A stretch of 64,000 nucleotides of DNA from Streptomyces sp. T12 (GTDB taxonomy: Bacteria; Actinomycetota; Actinomycetes; Streptomycetales; Streptomycetaceae), in contig NZ_CP117866.1 in the NCBI RefSeq assembly GCF_028736035.1, forward strand, positions 8,411,001 through 8,475,000, given 5' to 3'. The position numbers and the translations under genes were made by a program. This document shows, piece by piece, positions 8,459 to 16,693 of the stretch (positions are counted from its first letter, which is position 1; every line of letters starts with the position of its first letter). The notes beneath the pieces were generated by a model. That model did no database searches. It saw only the letters and a list, made by a program, of their open reading frames with translations, and was not told the DNA's origin.

Positions 8459-9168
8459 TCGGCCGCCTGCCGGATGACGTACCCGAAGCCGCGCACGGTG
8501 TGGATCAGCGGCGCCCTGCCGTCGTCGCCGTCGGTGTCGTCGGGTTCGTCGAGCTTGCGGCGCAGCCGGCTGACGACCAGCTCGACGACGTTGGAGCGGC
8601 CGCCGAAGCCGTACTCCCACACATGGTCGAGGATCTGCGCCTTGGTCAGCACGGTCGGTGACTTGCGCATCAGATAGCGCAGCACCTCGTACTCGGTCGG
8701 CGTGAGGGTGAGCAGTTTGTCGCCGCGGCGCACCTCGCGGGTGTCCTCGTCCATCATCAGGTCGGCCACCCGAAGGACGGAACGCTGGAAGCCCGGTCCC
8801 GCACTGCGCCGCAGCACGGTCCGCAGCCGGGCCATCAGCTCCTCCACCGCGAACGGTTTGACCAGGTAGTCGTCGCCGCCCCGGGTCAGTCCGGCCACCC
8901 GGTCGGCGACCCCGTCGCGGGCGGTGAGGAACACCACGGGCACCATCGTCCCCGCGCCGCGCAGCCGGTCCAGGACGCCGAAGCCGTCCAGGTCGGGCAG
9001 CATCAGGTCCAGCACCACGATGTCGGGGTGGAACTCGGCGGCCAGCCGCAGCGCCTCCTCACCGGAGTTCGCGGTGACCGCCTCCCAGCCCTCGTACCGG
9101 GCGACCGTCGCGACGAGGTCGGCGATGGGCGGGTCGTCGTCCACGACGAGAAGGCGTACTTTCTCCAC
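8455..9168 (-). CDS. OmpR/PhoB-family response regulator, likely controlling the divergent flavin operon
   Basis: A 237-residue protein with a receiver domain (LLVVDDDPPIADLV; phospho-acceptor Asp in VVLDLMLPDLDGFG; Lys in LVKPF) and a winged-helix DNA-binding domain ending VRGFGYVIRQ. I chose the GTG at 9168, directly before the first beta strand; the frame stays open to 9282, but the upstream residues do not look like a receiver domain. OmpR-family regulators bind 11-bp-spaced direct repeats, and one such repeat lies in the divergent promoter region at 9252-9270. Confidence 0.9.
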   Translation of the reverse strand: MEKVRLLVVDDDPPIADLVATVARYEGWEAVTANSGEEALRLAAEFHPDIVVLDLMLPDLDGFGVLDRLRGAGTMVPVVFLTARDGVADRVAGLTRGGDDYLVKPFAVEELMARLRTVLRRSAGPGFQRSVLRVADLMMDEDTREVRRGDKLLTLTPTEYEVLRYLMRKSPTVLTKAQILDHVWEYGFGGRSNVVELVVSRLRRKLDEPDDTDGDDGRAPLIHTVRGFGYVIRQAAE

Positions 9169-9251
9169 CCGTTCATAGTGCGGCACCCGGCACCGGTCCT
9201 CGGCGGCGGGGCGGGCGCCGCGACCACATCGATAACCAGTTGAAAGAAGTA

Positions 9252-9270
9252 CGACAGCTTTTCGACAGCT
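9252..9270. promoter_or_regulatory. Direct-repeat operator candidate (cgacagct, 11-bp spacing)
   Basis: Two identical 8-bp copies, 9252-9259 and 9263-9270, start exactly 11 bp apart, the spacing typical of OmpR-family response-regulator sites. They lie in the 152-bp gap between the divergent response regulator (9168) and the ferric-reductase-like gene (9321). Binding is inferred, not shown. Confidence 0.5.
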
Positions 9271-9320
9271 GCTGCCGGACAAGCTCGGTATCCACAGACG
9301 AGATCAAGGAGCTGTCGCCC

Positions 9321-10658
9321 GTGACGACCGTCCAATCGCCCCCTGCGCCCCCCACGGCGATACGCCCCAGGGTGGTCGCCCGCACGGGTCTGTACGCCGT
9401 GCTGGCCGCGAACGTGGCCGTGGTCCTCTACTTCTTCTTCGCCGCAGGCTTCGCCTCGAACACGCTCATCGTGCTCGGCCGGCTGACCGGCCTGTTCGGC
9501 GCGCTCCTCATGGCCTTCCAGCTGCTGCTGGTGGCCCGGCTGCCCTGGCTCGACCGCCGGATCGGCATGGACCGGCTGACCTCCTGGCACCGCTGGACCG
9601 GCTTCAGCGTCCTGTGGGCCCTCCTCGCGCACGCCGTGTTCATCACCTTCGGCTACGCCGAGTCGTCCTCCCTGGACCCGGTCAACCAGCTGATCGATCT
9701 CGCCGAGACGATCGAGGGCGTGCTGCGCGCCGTCGTCGCGCTGGGGATCATCATCGTGATCGGCGTCGTCTCGGCCCGGTTCGCGCGACGCAAGCTGGCG
9801 TACGAGACGTGGCACTTCATCCACCTGTACACCTACGTCGCGGTGGTCCTGGCATTCACCCACCAGGTCGCGGTCGGTACGTCCTTCACCTCCTCCTCGG
9901 CCGCCACGGCGTACTGGTACGCGGTGTGGGGCGTCGCCCTCGCCTCGGTCTTCGTCGGCCGGCTGGTCCTGCCGCTGTGGCGGAACTGGCGCCACCAGCT
10001 GCGCGTCTCCGCCGTCGTCGCCGAGTCCGACAACGTGGTCTCCGTCTACGTCACCGGCCGCGACCTGGACAAGCTGCCCGCGCGGGCCGGCCAGTTCTTC
10101 CTGTGGCGGTTCCTGACGAAGGACCGCTGGTGGCAGGCCAACCCCTTCTCCCTGTCGGCCGCGCCCGACGGCAACCAGCTGCGGCTCACCGCCAAGGCGG
10201 CCGGCGCCGGCTCGGCGGGCCTGAGGCACATCAAGGTCGGCACGCGCGTCTTCGCCGAGGGCCCCTACGGCGCCTTCACCACGATGCACCGCACCCGGCC
10301 GGAGGCCGTGCTCATCGCCGGCGGCGTCGGCGTCACCCCCATCCGGGCGCTGCTGGAGGAGCTGCACGGCCACGCGGTCGTGATCTACCGGGTCGCCACG
10401 GACCGGGACGCGGTCCTGTACGGCGAGCTGGTGGAGCTCGCCCACATCAAGGGTGCCGAGCTGCACCTGGTGACCGGCCCGCCCGTCCCCGACAAGCTGG
10501 CCCCCGCCGAGCTGGCGCGCCTGGTTCCGGACATCACCGACCGGGACGTCTTCCTGTGCGGCCCGCCGCCCATGATGAACGCGGTGATCGGCAGCCTGCG
10601 CGAGCTGGGCGTGCCCAAGCAGCAGGTCCACTTCGAGCGTTTCAGCCTGGCAGGCTGA
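9321..10658 (+). CDS. Ferric-reductase-like transmembrane flavoprotein (NAD(P)H oxidoreductase)
   Basis: A 445-residue protein. The N-terminal half has about six membrane helices with paired histidines (WHRWTGF, HAVFITF, WHFIHLY, THQVAV), as in ferric-reductase/NOX membrane domains that carry two haems. The C-terminal half has a ferredoxin-NADP-reductase fold: FAD contact NPFSLSAAP, NAD(P) loop AGGVGVTPIRALL and the terminal FLCGPPPMM. It should move electrons from cytoplasmic NAD(P)H across the membrane. The GTG at 9321 is preceded by aaggag at 9306-9311. It is followed by an FMN-binding protein and ApbE, so the electrons probably go to covalently bound flavin outside the membrane. Confidence 0.88.
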   Translation: MTTVQSPPAPPTAIRPRVVARTGLYAVLAANVAVVLYFFFAAGFASNTLIVLGRLTGLFGALLMAFQLLLVARLPWLDRRIGMDRLTSWHRWTGFSVLWALLAHAVFITFGYAESSSLDPVNQLIDLAETIEGVLRAVVALGIIIVIGVVSARFARRKLAYETWHFIHLYTYVAVVLAFTHQVAVGTSFTSSSAATAYWYAVWGVALASVFVGRLVLPLWRNWRHQLRVSAVVAESDNVVSVYVTGRDLDKLPARAGQFFLWRFLTKDRWWQANPFSLSAAPDGNQLRLTAKAAGAGSAGLRHIKVGTRVFAEGPYGAFTTMHRTRPEAVLIAGGVGVTPIRALLEELHGHAVVIYRVATDRDAVLYGELVELAHIKGAELHLVTGPPVPDKLAPAELARLVPDITDRDVFLCGPPPMMNAVIGSLRELGVPKQQVHFERFSLAG

Positions 10659-10677
10659 GAAGGACGGGAAAGACATC

Positions 10678-11409
10678 GTGAAGCGAGCAATACCTGTCCT
10701 GGTCCTGAGCGTCGCGGGCCTGGTCCCGGTCTGGCTCTACGAGCCGTCCCTCGGCACGGCCTCCACGGAAGCCGCCACACCGGCCTCGACGCCCTCGGTG
10801 TCGTCCTCCGTCGCATCGGGTTCGGGTTCCGGCAGCACGGTCGTCAAGGGCTCGACCGTGCAGACCGACAAGGGCCCCGTGCAGGTCCAGGTGACCTTCC
10901 AGGGTTCCAAGATCACGGCTGTGAAGATGCTCCAGCAGCCGAACCACCCGCAGACGACGGCGGCGGTGCCGAAGCTGATCGCGGAGACCCTTCAGGCGCA
11001 GAGCGCGGACATCGACACCGTGTCGGGCGCGACGATCACCAGTGACGGCTACAGGGAGTCCCTCCAGGCCGCGATCGACGCGAACACGGAGTCCGCGTCC
11101 TCCTCCGCCGCCTCCCCCTCGGCCTCGGAGTCCGCCGCCGCGCAGTCGCAGTCGCAGTCGGTCGACGGCTCGACGGTGAACACCGACAAGGGCCCCGTGC
11201 AGGTCCAGGTGACCTTCGAGGGCGACAAGATCGCGTCGGTGAAGATGCTGCAGCAGCCGAACCACCCGCAGACGACGGCGGCGGTGCCGAAGCTGATCGC
11301 GGAGACCCTTCAGGCGCAGAGCGCGGACATCGACACCGTGTCGGGCGCGACGATCACCAGTGACGGCTACAGGGAGTCCCTCCAGGCCGCGATCGACGCG
11401 AAGGGCTGA
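10678..11409 (+). CDS. Secreted protein with two tandem FMN-binding (SGAT-type) domains
   Basis: A 243-residue protein with an N-terminal signal/anchor helix (about 5-22) and Ser-rich linkers. It has two near-identical FMN-binding domains of about 80 residues. Each contains the flavinylation motif SGATITSDGY, whose Thr is the residue ApbE would link to FMN through a phosphoester. Duplication of the domain means two flavins per chain. It lies between the membrane reductase and the ApbE gene, matching the known extracytosolic flavin electron-transfer arrangement (RnfG/NqrC-like domains). The electron acceptor is unknown. Confidence 0.88.
   Translation: MKRAIPVLVLSVAGLVPVWLYEPSLGTASTEAATPASTPSVSSSVASGSGSGSTVVKGSTVQTDKGPVQVQVTFQGSKITAVKMLQQPNHPQTTAAVPKLIAETLQAQSADIDTVSGATITSDGYRESLQAAIDANTESASSSAASPSASESAAAQSQSQSVDGSTVNTDKGPVQVQVTFEGDKIASVKMLQQPNHPQTTAAVPKLIAETLQAQSADIDTVSGATITSDGYRESLQAAIDAKG
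10921..11084 (+). repeat. First copy of a 164-bp near-identical internal duplication
   Basis: Matches 11239-11402 with a single difference (ctc versus ctg). A 36-bp identical block lies further upstream (10864-10899 and 11182-11217), with the same 318-bp offset. It encodes the FMN-binding domain core. Confidence 0.95.
11239..11402 (+). repeat. Second copy of the 164-bp internal duplication
   Basis: Partner of 10921-11084 at a 318-bp offset. The near-perfect DNA identity, including synonymous positions, points to recent duplication or gene conversion. Confidence 0.95.
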
Positions 11410-11411
11410 TC

Positions 11412-12161
11412 ATGCACCGAGTCGAACACGTCATGGGGTTCCCGGTCTCGCTGCGGGTCGACGACGAGCGCTTCGACGAACGCGGGACGCAGACCGCGGA
11501 CGCCGTGTTCGCCTGGCTGCGCGAGGTCGATGCCCGGTTCAGCCCGTTCAAGGCCGACAGCGAGGTGTGCCGGCTGGACCGGGACGAGATCGCGCGGGGT
11601 GACGTCAGCGCGGACCTCGACGAGGTGCTGGAGTTGTGCGAGGAGTACCGACTTGCCACCGGCGGCGCCTTCGACGTACGGCTGCCGGGGCGCGGGCTGG
11701 ATCCGTGCGCGGTGGTGAAGGGCTGGTCCGTGCAGCGGGCGGCCGAGCTGCTGAAGGCGGCGGGAGCGCGGCGCTTCGTCCTCAACGCCGGTGGCGACGT
11801 GGTCGCTTCCGGCGGGCCCTGGCGGGTGGGGGTACGGCATCCCGAGCAGGCCGACAAGGTGTGCACAGTGGCCGAGCTGACGGACGGCGCCATCGCGACG
11901 TCCGCCCGCTATGAGCGCGGCGACCACATCATCGACGGGCGGACCGGGCGTCCGGCGACGGGGCTGCTGTCCCTCTCCGTCGTGGCGTCCTCCCTGACCG
12001 TGGCGGACACGGTGGCCACGGCGGCCTTCGCCATGGGCGCGGAGGGCGTCGAGTGGGCCGCCTCGCGGGCGGGCTGCGAGGTGTTCGCGGTGGACGCCGA
12101 GCGGCGGGTCTTCCGTACGGAGGGGTTCCCGGTGGCTCGGGCGGAGGCGCGGGCGGCGTAA
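11412..12161 (+). CDS. apbE: FAD:protein FMN transferase (ApbE family)
   Basis: A 249-residue enzyme of the ApbE family, which transfers FMN from FAD to a Thr in target proteins. Recognisable motifs are LNAGGDVVASGG (flavin binding) and IATSARYERGDHIIDGRTG (metal and FAD site). It is slightly short for the family and has no lipoprotein signal, so this copy may act in the cytoplasm or be exported without an anchor. The ATG at 11412 is two bases after the stop of the FMN-binding protein gene, its evident substrate. Confidence 0.9.
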   Translation: MHRVEHVMGFPVSLRVDDERFDERGTQTADAVFAWLREVDARFSPFKADSEVCRLDRDEIARGDVSADLDEVLELCEEYRLATGGAFDVRLPGRGLDPCAVVKGWSVQRAAELLKAAGARRFVLNAGGDVVASGGPWRVGVRHPEQADKVCTVAELTDGAIATSARYERGDHIIDGRTGRPATGLLSLSVVASSLTVADTVATAAFAMGAEGVEWAASRAGCEVFAVDAERRVFRTEGFPVARAEARAA

Positions 12162-12205
12162 AACGGCGTAAAAGGGGCCGGTTCCACCGGCTGACGCGAC
12201 GCGAG

Positions 12206-12250
12206 CGGCGACGGCATCATGTCTTGAGGGACATGCGAGTGCCGTCGCCG
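12206..12250. terminator. Long stem-loop after apbE
   Basis: The outer stem is 11 perfect base pairs (12206-12216 with 12240-12250). An inner 6-bp stem (12218-12223 with 12230-12235) closes a 6-nt loop. It lies between apbE and the next gene (12285), so it is probably the terminator of the flavin operon. Confidence 0.65.
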
Positions 12251-12284
12251 GCCTCATGGGGCCGCGCAGCCGGGGGAGCGGTAC

Positions 12285-13226
12285 ATGAAGCGGTTCAAGC
12301 GGGGGCGGGTACCGGAGTGGTACGCGGAGTTGGGCGATCTGGACAACGAGGAGTGGCAGCTGGGCGCCCGCTGTCTGCAGCGGGTGCTGTGGGAGTACGG
12401 CCGCGGCGAGTACACCCTGTGGCGCCGCACCGGCCGCATCCCGCTGACCGGGACCTTCACGCGGCCCAAGATCGACCTCCACGTCGGCCCCTTGCTGCGT
12501 GACTCCTGCACCTGGGAGTACAAGACCTGGGTCAAGGCCATCAGGCGGGAGTTCGAGTTCCAGGCCCGGCGCACCCCCCTGGTCCTGCGTGCGAAGACGG
12601 AGGAAGAGCGGCTGCGTCTGCTCCTGATGCCGCTCCTGCTGCCCGTCAAGGAGGACCGAGACCTCAGTGACCTGCTCGTGCGGAGGTGGTCGGACGGAGT
12701 GACGGCGCTTCTGTGCGTACGGGCACCCGAGGGAACGCGACCGGTCACGGCGAGCGAGGCGCGGGCGGTCGGCGCGGATCCCGGTGCGTGGTGGGAGGCC
12801 GCCCTCGACCATGTGCGCGCCGAACCCATCCACCTCACCACCGGCACGGAGGGCGGCGTACCGGAGTTCGTCCATGCCAGGGGAGAGGACCGCTTCGGCA
12901 TGGGGCATCTGCTGCGGATCGGCGAGCTGACCCGGTGGCCGCTCCACCGGCTCGGCGAGCGGCTCGGAGGGCCGGCCCAGCACGGGGTGCTGGTGGGAAT
13001 CCTCGCAGAGCCCGGCCTCTTCATGTACCACAGGATCGTTCGACGAGTGTGGGCCCAGGCCATCGTGGCGGGAATGCGGAAGTTCACCCCGGGCACCGAC
13101 ACCGAACCTTCCTTCACCGCGATCTCCGGCGTGCACTGGTGGAAGGACGGCGAGGCGGTGCAGGTGGCCACGAGCACCGAGGTCTCCCCGCGGCTGGCGG
13201 AACTGCTGGCCTCGGTGCCCGAGTGA
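12285..13226 (+). CDS. Conserved protein of unknown function
   Basis: A 313-residue soluble protein rich in Trp, Arg and Leu; I recognise no domain or motif. There is no signal peptide or membrane helix. A good ribosome-binding site (gggggagcgg) precedes the ATG. It stands alone behind the hairpin at 12206-12250 and faces the convergent mannosyltransferase gene with an 8-bp gap. No function is assigned. Confidence 0.75.
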   Translation: MKRFKRGRVPEWYAELGDLDNEEWQLGARCLQRVLWEYGRGEYTLWRRTGRIPLTGTFTRPKIDLHVGPLLRDSCTWEYKTWVKAIRREFEFQARRTPLVLRAKTEEERLRLLLMPLLLPVKEDRDLSDLLVRRWSDGVTALLCVRAPEGTRPVTASEARAVGADPGAWWEAALDHVRAEPIHLTTGTEGGVPEFVHARGEDRFGMGHLLRIGELTRWPLHRLGERLGGPAQHGVLVGILAEPGLFMYHRIVRRVWAQAIVAGMRKFTPGTDTEPSFTAISGVHWWKDGEAVQVATSTEVSPRLAELLASVPE

Positions 13227-13233
13227 CGTCCTG

Positions 13234-15327
13234 TCAGGCGACGTCGGAGGCGTCCAGGCGGTACAGCCCGCTGTAGTCGCTGACCGCCGTGCCGTTCTTC
13301 TTGACCCAGGTCGAGATCTCGGAGTTCGAGGAGCCCTGCCCGCTGTCGCTGATCACGATGTAGTGCAACTCGCCCGCCTTCACCAGGCTCTTGAGCTTGG
13401 CGAGAGTCATCGCGTCGTCCGTGCCGGACCAGCCGCCCATGGAGATCACCGGCTCACCGGACTCCAGGATGATCGAGGAGGCGGTCTGGTCGGTGGCCAC
13501 CGCGACCAGCCAGGCGGCGCCGTCCTGGTTCTTCTTCAGGTACGAGATCATCTCGGAGCTGACCTGGGTGCCGCCCATGCCTCCGGCGGTTCGGCCGGTC
13601 TGCGACTGGCCGGCGCCCTCGGTGTCGCCGGCGCTTCCGGTGCCGGCCGGTGGCTGCCCCATGGCCTGGCCGCTGGAGCTGCTGGACCCGCTCGGACGTT
13701 GGCCGCCACCCATACCGCCGCCACCGCCCATGCCACCACCGGTGTTCGGCCCGGCCGTCGGGTTGGTGCCGTTGCCGCTCGCGGTCGTCGCCGCCGACAC
13801 CGAGTACGCGGCAGGACCGGCCAGCAGGGCCACGAGCGCCGCCAGCGACGCGAGCCCGATCAGCCGCCGCCGCTTGGCGAACCGCCCGACCAGCAGCCCG
13901 AGTACGGCCACCGCGCCCGCCACGCCGACCACGACCTCGGCGACCGTGTACAGCGTCCCGGAGCCGGAGACCCGCTGAAGCAGGACGACCGCCCACACCG
14001 CGCTCGCCGCCACCGCACCCGGCAGCACCCAGCCCCTCCCCCACTCTCGGCTTCGCTCGAGCGGGGGGACCCCCATCGCCGCCGAACCCTCGACGAACGC
14101 CCGGTACAGCATCACGGCACCGATACCGGCCAGGGCCGCGATCCCCGGCGCCATCGCGGTGACGTAGTACGGGTGGAAGGTGCCCTCGGCGAGGGCGAAC
14201 GTCAGGTAGTGCAGCACGAACCAGCCGCCCCACAGCATGAGCGCCGCACGCTTGCCGTCGGTCCGGGGCGCCCGCCCGCGCAGCACGAGTCCGCCGACCA
14301 GGGCGATGAGGGCGAAGGGGATCAGCCAGGAGATCTGGCCGCCCATGATCTCGTTGACCATCCGGTACAGCCCGGCCTCACCGCCGAAGCTCGCCCCGTT
14401 GCCCTGCGAACCCACCGACGAACCAGCCCCGAAGATACGGCCGAAGCCGTTGTAGCCGATGACCAGGTCCCAGACCGTGTTGTCCGTCGAACCGCCGATG
14501 TAGGGGCGCGAGGACGCCGGGATCAGGTCGACGACCACCATCCACCAGGCGCTGGAGGCGACCAGGGCCACCGTGCCGACGGCCAGGTTGCGGATGCGCC
14601 GGCCGAGGCCGACCCGGGCGGCCCACAGGTAGACCAGGAAGAACGCGGGCAGGACGACGTACGCCTGCATCATCTTCGTGTTGAACGCGAAGCCGATCGC
14701 GACGCCCGACCACACCAGCGGCATCAGCCGCCCGGTACGCACGGCCTTCATCAGCGCGGCCGCGCCGAGCAGCATCAGGAAGACCAGGATCGGGTCGGGG
14801 TTGGTGTCGCGGTTGATGGCGACCGTGATCGGGGTGAGGGTCAGCGCGAGGGCGGCGATCGTGCCCGCCACCACGCCGAAGTCCCGCTTCACCATGCGGT
14901 ACAGCAGGGCCACCGAGCCCGTGCCGACCGCCACCATCGGCAGCATCAACTGCCAGGTGCCGTAGCCGAGGACGCGGGCCGACAGGCCCATCACCCACAG
15001 CGCGAACGGCGGTTTGTCGACGGTGATGAAGCTGCCGGCGTCCAGCGCGCCGAAGAAGAACGCCTTCCAGCTCTTGGTGCCGCTGTAGACGGCCGCGTTG
15101 TAGAAGGTGTTGCCGGTGACGGAGGAGAGGTTCCAGGCGTACAGCGCCGTGGCCAGGACCAGGATCGCCCACAGGGCGGGGCGGGCCCAGCGCGGGTCCT
15201 CGGGGGCGCCGGTCAGCAGCCTGCGCGCACGGGCGGCGAGGCCGCCGCCGGCCGGCGGTTCGGCGCGGTGCCGGGGCTCGCCGTCCTGGACGGGCGCTGG
15301 GGGTGGGGGTGGGGCGAGGGTCGTCAT
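13234..15327 (-). CDS. GT39-type polytopic glycosyltransferase (PMT_2/ArnT-like)
   Basis: A 697-residue protein with about ten to twelve membrane helices. The early extracytoplasmic loop has the catalytic Asp region of the protein-mannosyltransferase/ArnT superfamily (YNAAVYSGTKSWKAFFFG, then FITVDKPPFALWVMGL). It probably transfers a sugar from polyprenyl-phosphate to an acceptor outside the membrane. After the helices (about residue 490 on) comes a Gly/Met/Ser-rich tail and a small globular extracytoplasmic domain ending near YRLDASDVA. A dispersed palindromic repeat (14036-14075) is embedded in the frame and encodes GVPPLERSREWGRG between helices. Confidence 0.85.
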   Translation of the reverse strand: MTTLAPPPPPAPVQDGEPRHRAEPPAGGGLAARARRLLTGAPEDPRWARPALWAILVLATALYAWNLSSVTGNTFYNAAVYSGTKSWKAFFFGALDAGSFITVDKPPFALWVMGLSARVLGYGTWQLMLPMVAVGTGSVALLYRMVKRDFGVVAGTIAALALTLTPITVAINRDTNPDPILVFLMLLGAAALMKAVRTGRLMPLVWSGVAIGFAFNTKMMQAYVVLPAFFLVYLWAARVGLGRRIRNLAVGTVALVASSAWWMVVVDLIPASSRPYIGGSTDNTVWDLVIGYNGFGRIFGAGSSVGSQGNGASFGGEAGLYRMVNEIMGGQISWLIPFALIALVGGLVLRGRAPRTDGKRAALMLWGGWFVLHYLTFALAEGTFHPYYVTAMAPGIAALAGIGAVMLYRAFVEGSAAMGVPPLERSREWGRGWVLPGAVAASAVWAVVLLQRVSGSGTLYTVAEVVVGVAGAVAVLGLLVGRFAKRRRLIGLASLAALVALLAGPAAYSVSAATTASGNGTNPTAGPNTGGGMGGGGGMGGGQRPSGSSSSSGQAMGQPPAGTGSAGDTEGAGQSQTGRTAGGMGGTQVSSEMISYLKKNQDGAAWLVAVATDQTASSIILESGEPVISMGGWSGTDDAMTLAKLKSLVKAGELHYIVISDSGQGSSNSEISTWVKKNGTAVSDYSGLYRLDASDVA
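14036..14075 (+). repeat. Dispersed palindromic C-run/G-run repeat, copy A
   Basis: A 40-bp element beginning ctcccccact and ending ggggggaccccca. It is 38/40 identical to 28300-28339, which lies in an unrelated gene. Inserted within the GT39 coding sequence. Confidence 0.85.
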
Positions 15328-15517
15328 GCCGCTGACGATCGAGGCCGCTTCTGGGGGATCGCTGAAGCCGTTCTGAGGGAAGGGTGAGAATCAGCGGACT
15401 CACAGGGTGCGCACAGAACAGTGCTGACCAGCGCCAAGGAACCGACCCGCGAAGGCCCGAAACACAAGAGGTCTAGACTCTGCCGGACGGCCTCACACCC
15501 GAAGGGTATTCGGCGTT

Positions 15518-16693
15518 TTGATACGGATAGATTCAGTCACCAAGCGATACCCGGACGGCACGGTGGCGGTCGACCGCCTCTCGCTGGAGATCCCCGACCG
15601 CTCGATCACCGTCCTCGTCGGACCGTCGGGCTGTGGGAAGACCACCACCCTGCGCATGATCAACCGGATGGTCGAGCCCAGCGAGGGCACCATCCTCCTC
15701 GACGGCAAGGACATCCAGCAGCAGCCGGTCAACACGCTGCGCCGGTCCATGGGTTACGTCATCCAGAACGCCGGTCTCTTCCAGCACCGCACGATCCTCG
15801 ACAACATCGCCACCGTGCCCCGCATGCTCGGCTGGGGCAAGGAGAAGTCCCGGGCGCGGGCGCGGGAGCTGATGGAGCGGGTGGGGCTCGACGGGGCGCT
15901 CGCCAAGCGGTACCCGTACCAGCTCTCCGGGGGCCAGCAGCAGCGCGTCGGCGTGGCGCGGGCGCTCGCGGCGGATCCGCCGGTGCTGCTGATGGACGAG
16001 CCGTTCTCGGCCGTCGACCCGGTCGTGCGCAAGGGATTGCAGGACGAACTCCTGCGTATCCAGGGGGAGTTGGGCAAGACCATCGTCTTCGTCACCCACG
16101 ACATCGACGAGGCCGTCAAGCTCGGCACGATGGTCGCCGTGATGCGTACCGGCGGCCATCTCGCCCAGTTCGCCCCGCCCGCCGAGCTGCTGTCCCACCC
16201 GGCCGACGCCTTCGTGGAGGACTTCCTCGGCGCCGACCGCGGCATCCGGCGGCTGTCCTTCTTCCCCTCGGCGGGCCTGGAGTTGCTGACCGCCCCGATC
16301 ATCGCCGTCGACGCCACCGCCGAGCAGATCGCCGCCGCCGGGGCGGCCGAGCCCTCCTATCTCCTCGTCACCGACCCGGACGGCAAGCCCCTCGGCTGGA
16401 GCGAGCCGCAGGAGCTCACCGCCGGGGAGATCGAGGCCGACCGACTGCTGTCGTACGGCCGCCCGTTCGTGGCCGGCACCGACTCGCTGCGGGCCGCCCT
16501 CGACTGCGCGGTGCTCTCGCCGACCGGTTGGGCCGTCGCCGTGGACGGCGCGGGCCGGGTCGCCGGGGTCGTCTCGCAGCAGGTCATCGGCGAGGCCATC
16601 CGGGGTGCGCACGCGGAGGGCGGTGCGGACGTGGAGCGCGGCGCGGACGCGAAGCCCGGTGCGGACGGCAAGGTCCAGAAGGTCGCGCCATGA
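15518..16693 (+). CDS. Osmoprotectant (glycine betaine/choline-type) ABC transporter ATP-binding subunit with C-terminal CBS-like region
   Basis: A 391-residue OpuCA/ProV-type ATPase: Walker A GPSGCGKTT (about 34-42), signature LSGGQQQRVGVARAL, Walker B VLLMDEPFSAVDP and the switch His in FVTHDIDEA. Residues about 270-370 resemble a degenerate CBS pair, the osmosensing module of OpuCA homologues. The tail is a low-complexity GAD-rich stretch. The start is TTG at 15518, with gaaggg upstream (15501-15506). The stop overlaps the permease start (ATGA). The substrate class is inferred from this ATPase, the paired permeases and the binding protein at 23182. Confidence 0.9.
   Translation: MIRIDSVTKRYPDGTVAVDRLSLEIPDRSITVLVGPSGCGKTTTLRMINRMVEPSEGTILLDGKDIQQQPVNTLRRSMGYVIQNAGLFQHRTILDNIATVPRMLGWGKEKSRARARELMERVGLDGALAKRYPYQLSGGQQQRVGVARALAADPPVLLMDEPFSAVDPVVRKGLQDELLRIQGELGKTIVFVTHDIDEAVKLGTMVAVMRTGGHLAQFAPPAELLSHPADAFVEDFLGADRGIRRLSFFPSAGLELLTAPIIAVDATAEQIAAAGAAEPSYLLVTDPDGKPLGWSEPQELTAGEIEADRLLSYGRPFVAGTDSLRAALDCAVLSPTGWAVAVDGAGRVAGVVSQQVIGEAIRGAHAEGGADVERGADAKPGADGKVQKVAP

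Noticed and set aside
13226..13260. Terminator between the unknown gene and the GT39 gene
   Set aside because: The genes are 8 bp apart; only short gacgtc repeats are present, with no convincing stem.
13363..15387. Long plus-strand frame opposite the GT39 gene
   Set aside because: Low-complexity Gly/Ala/His/Arg translation with no domain; a GC-bias shadow of the membrane glycosyltransferase.
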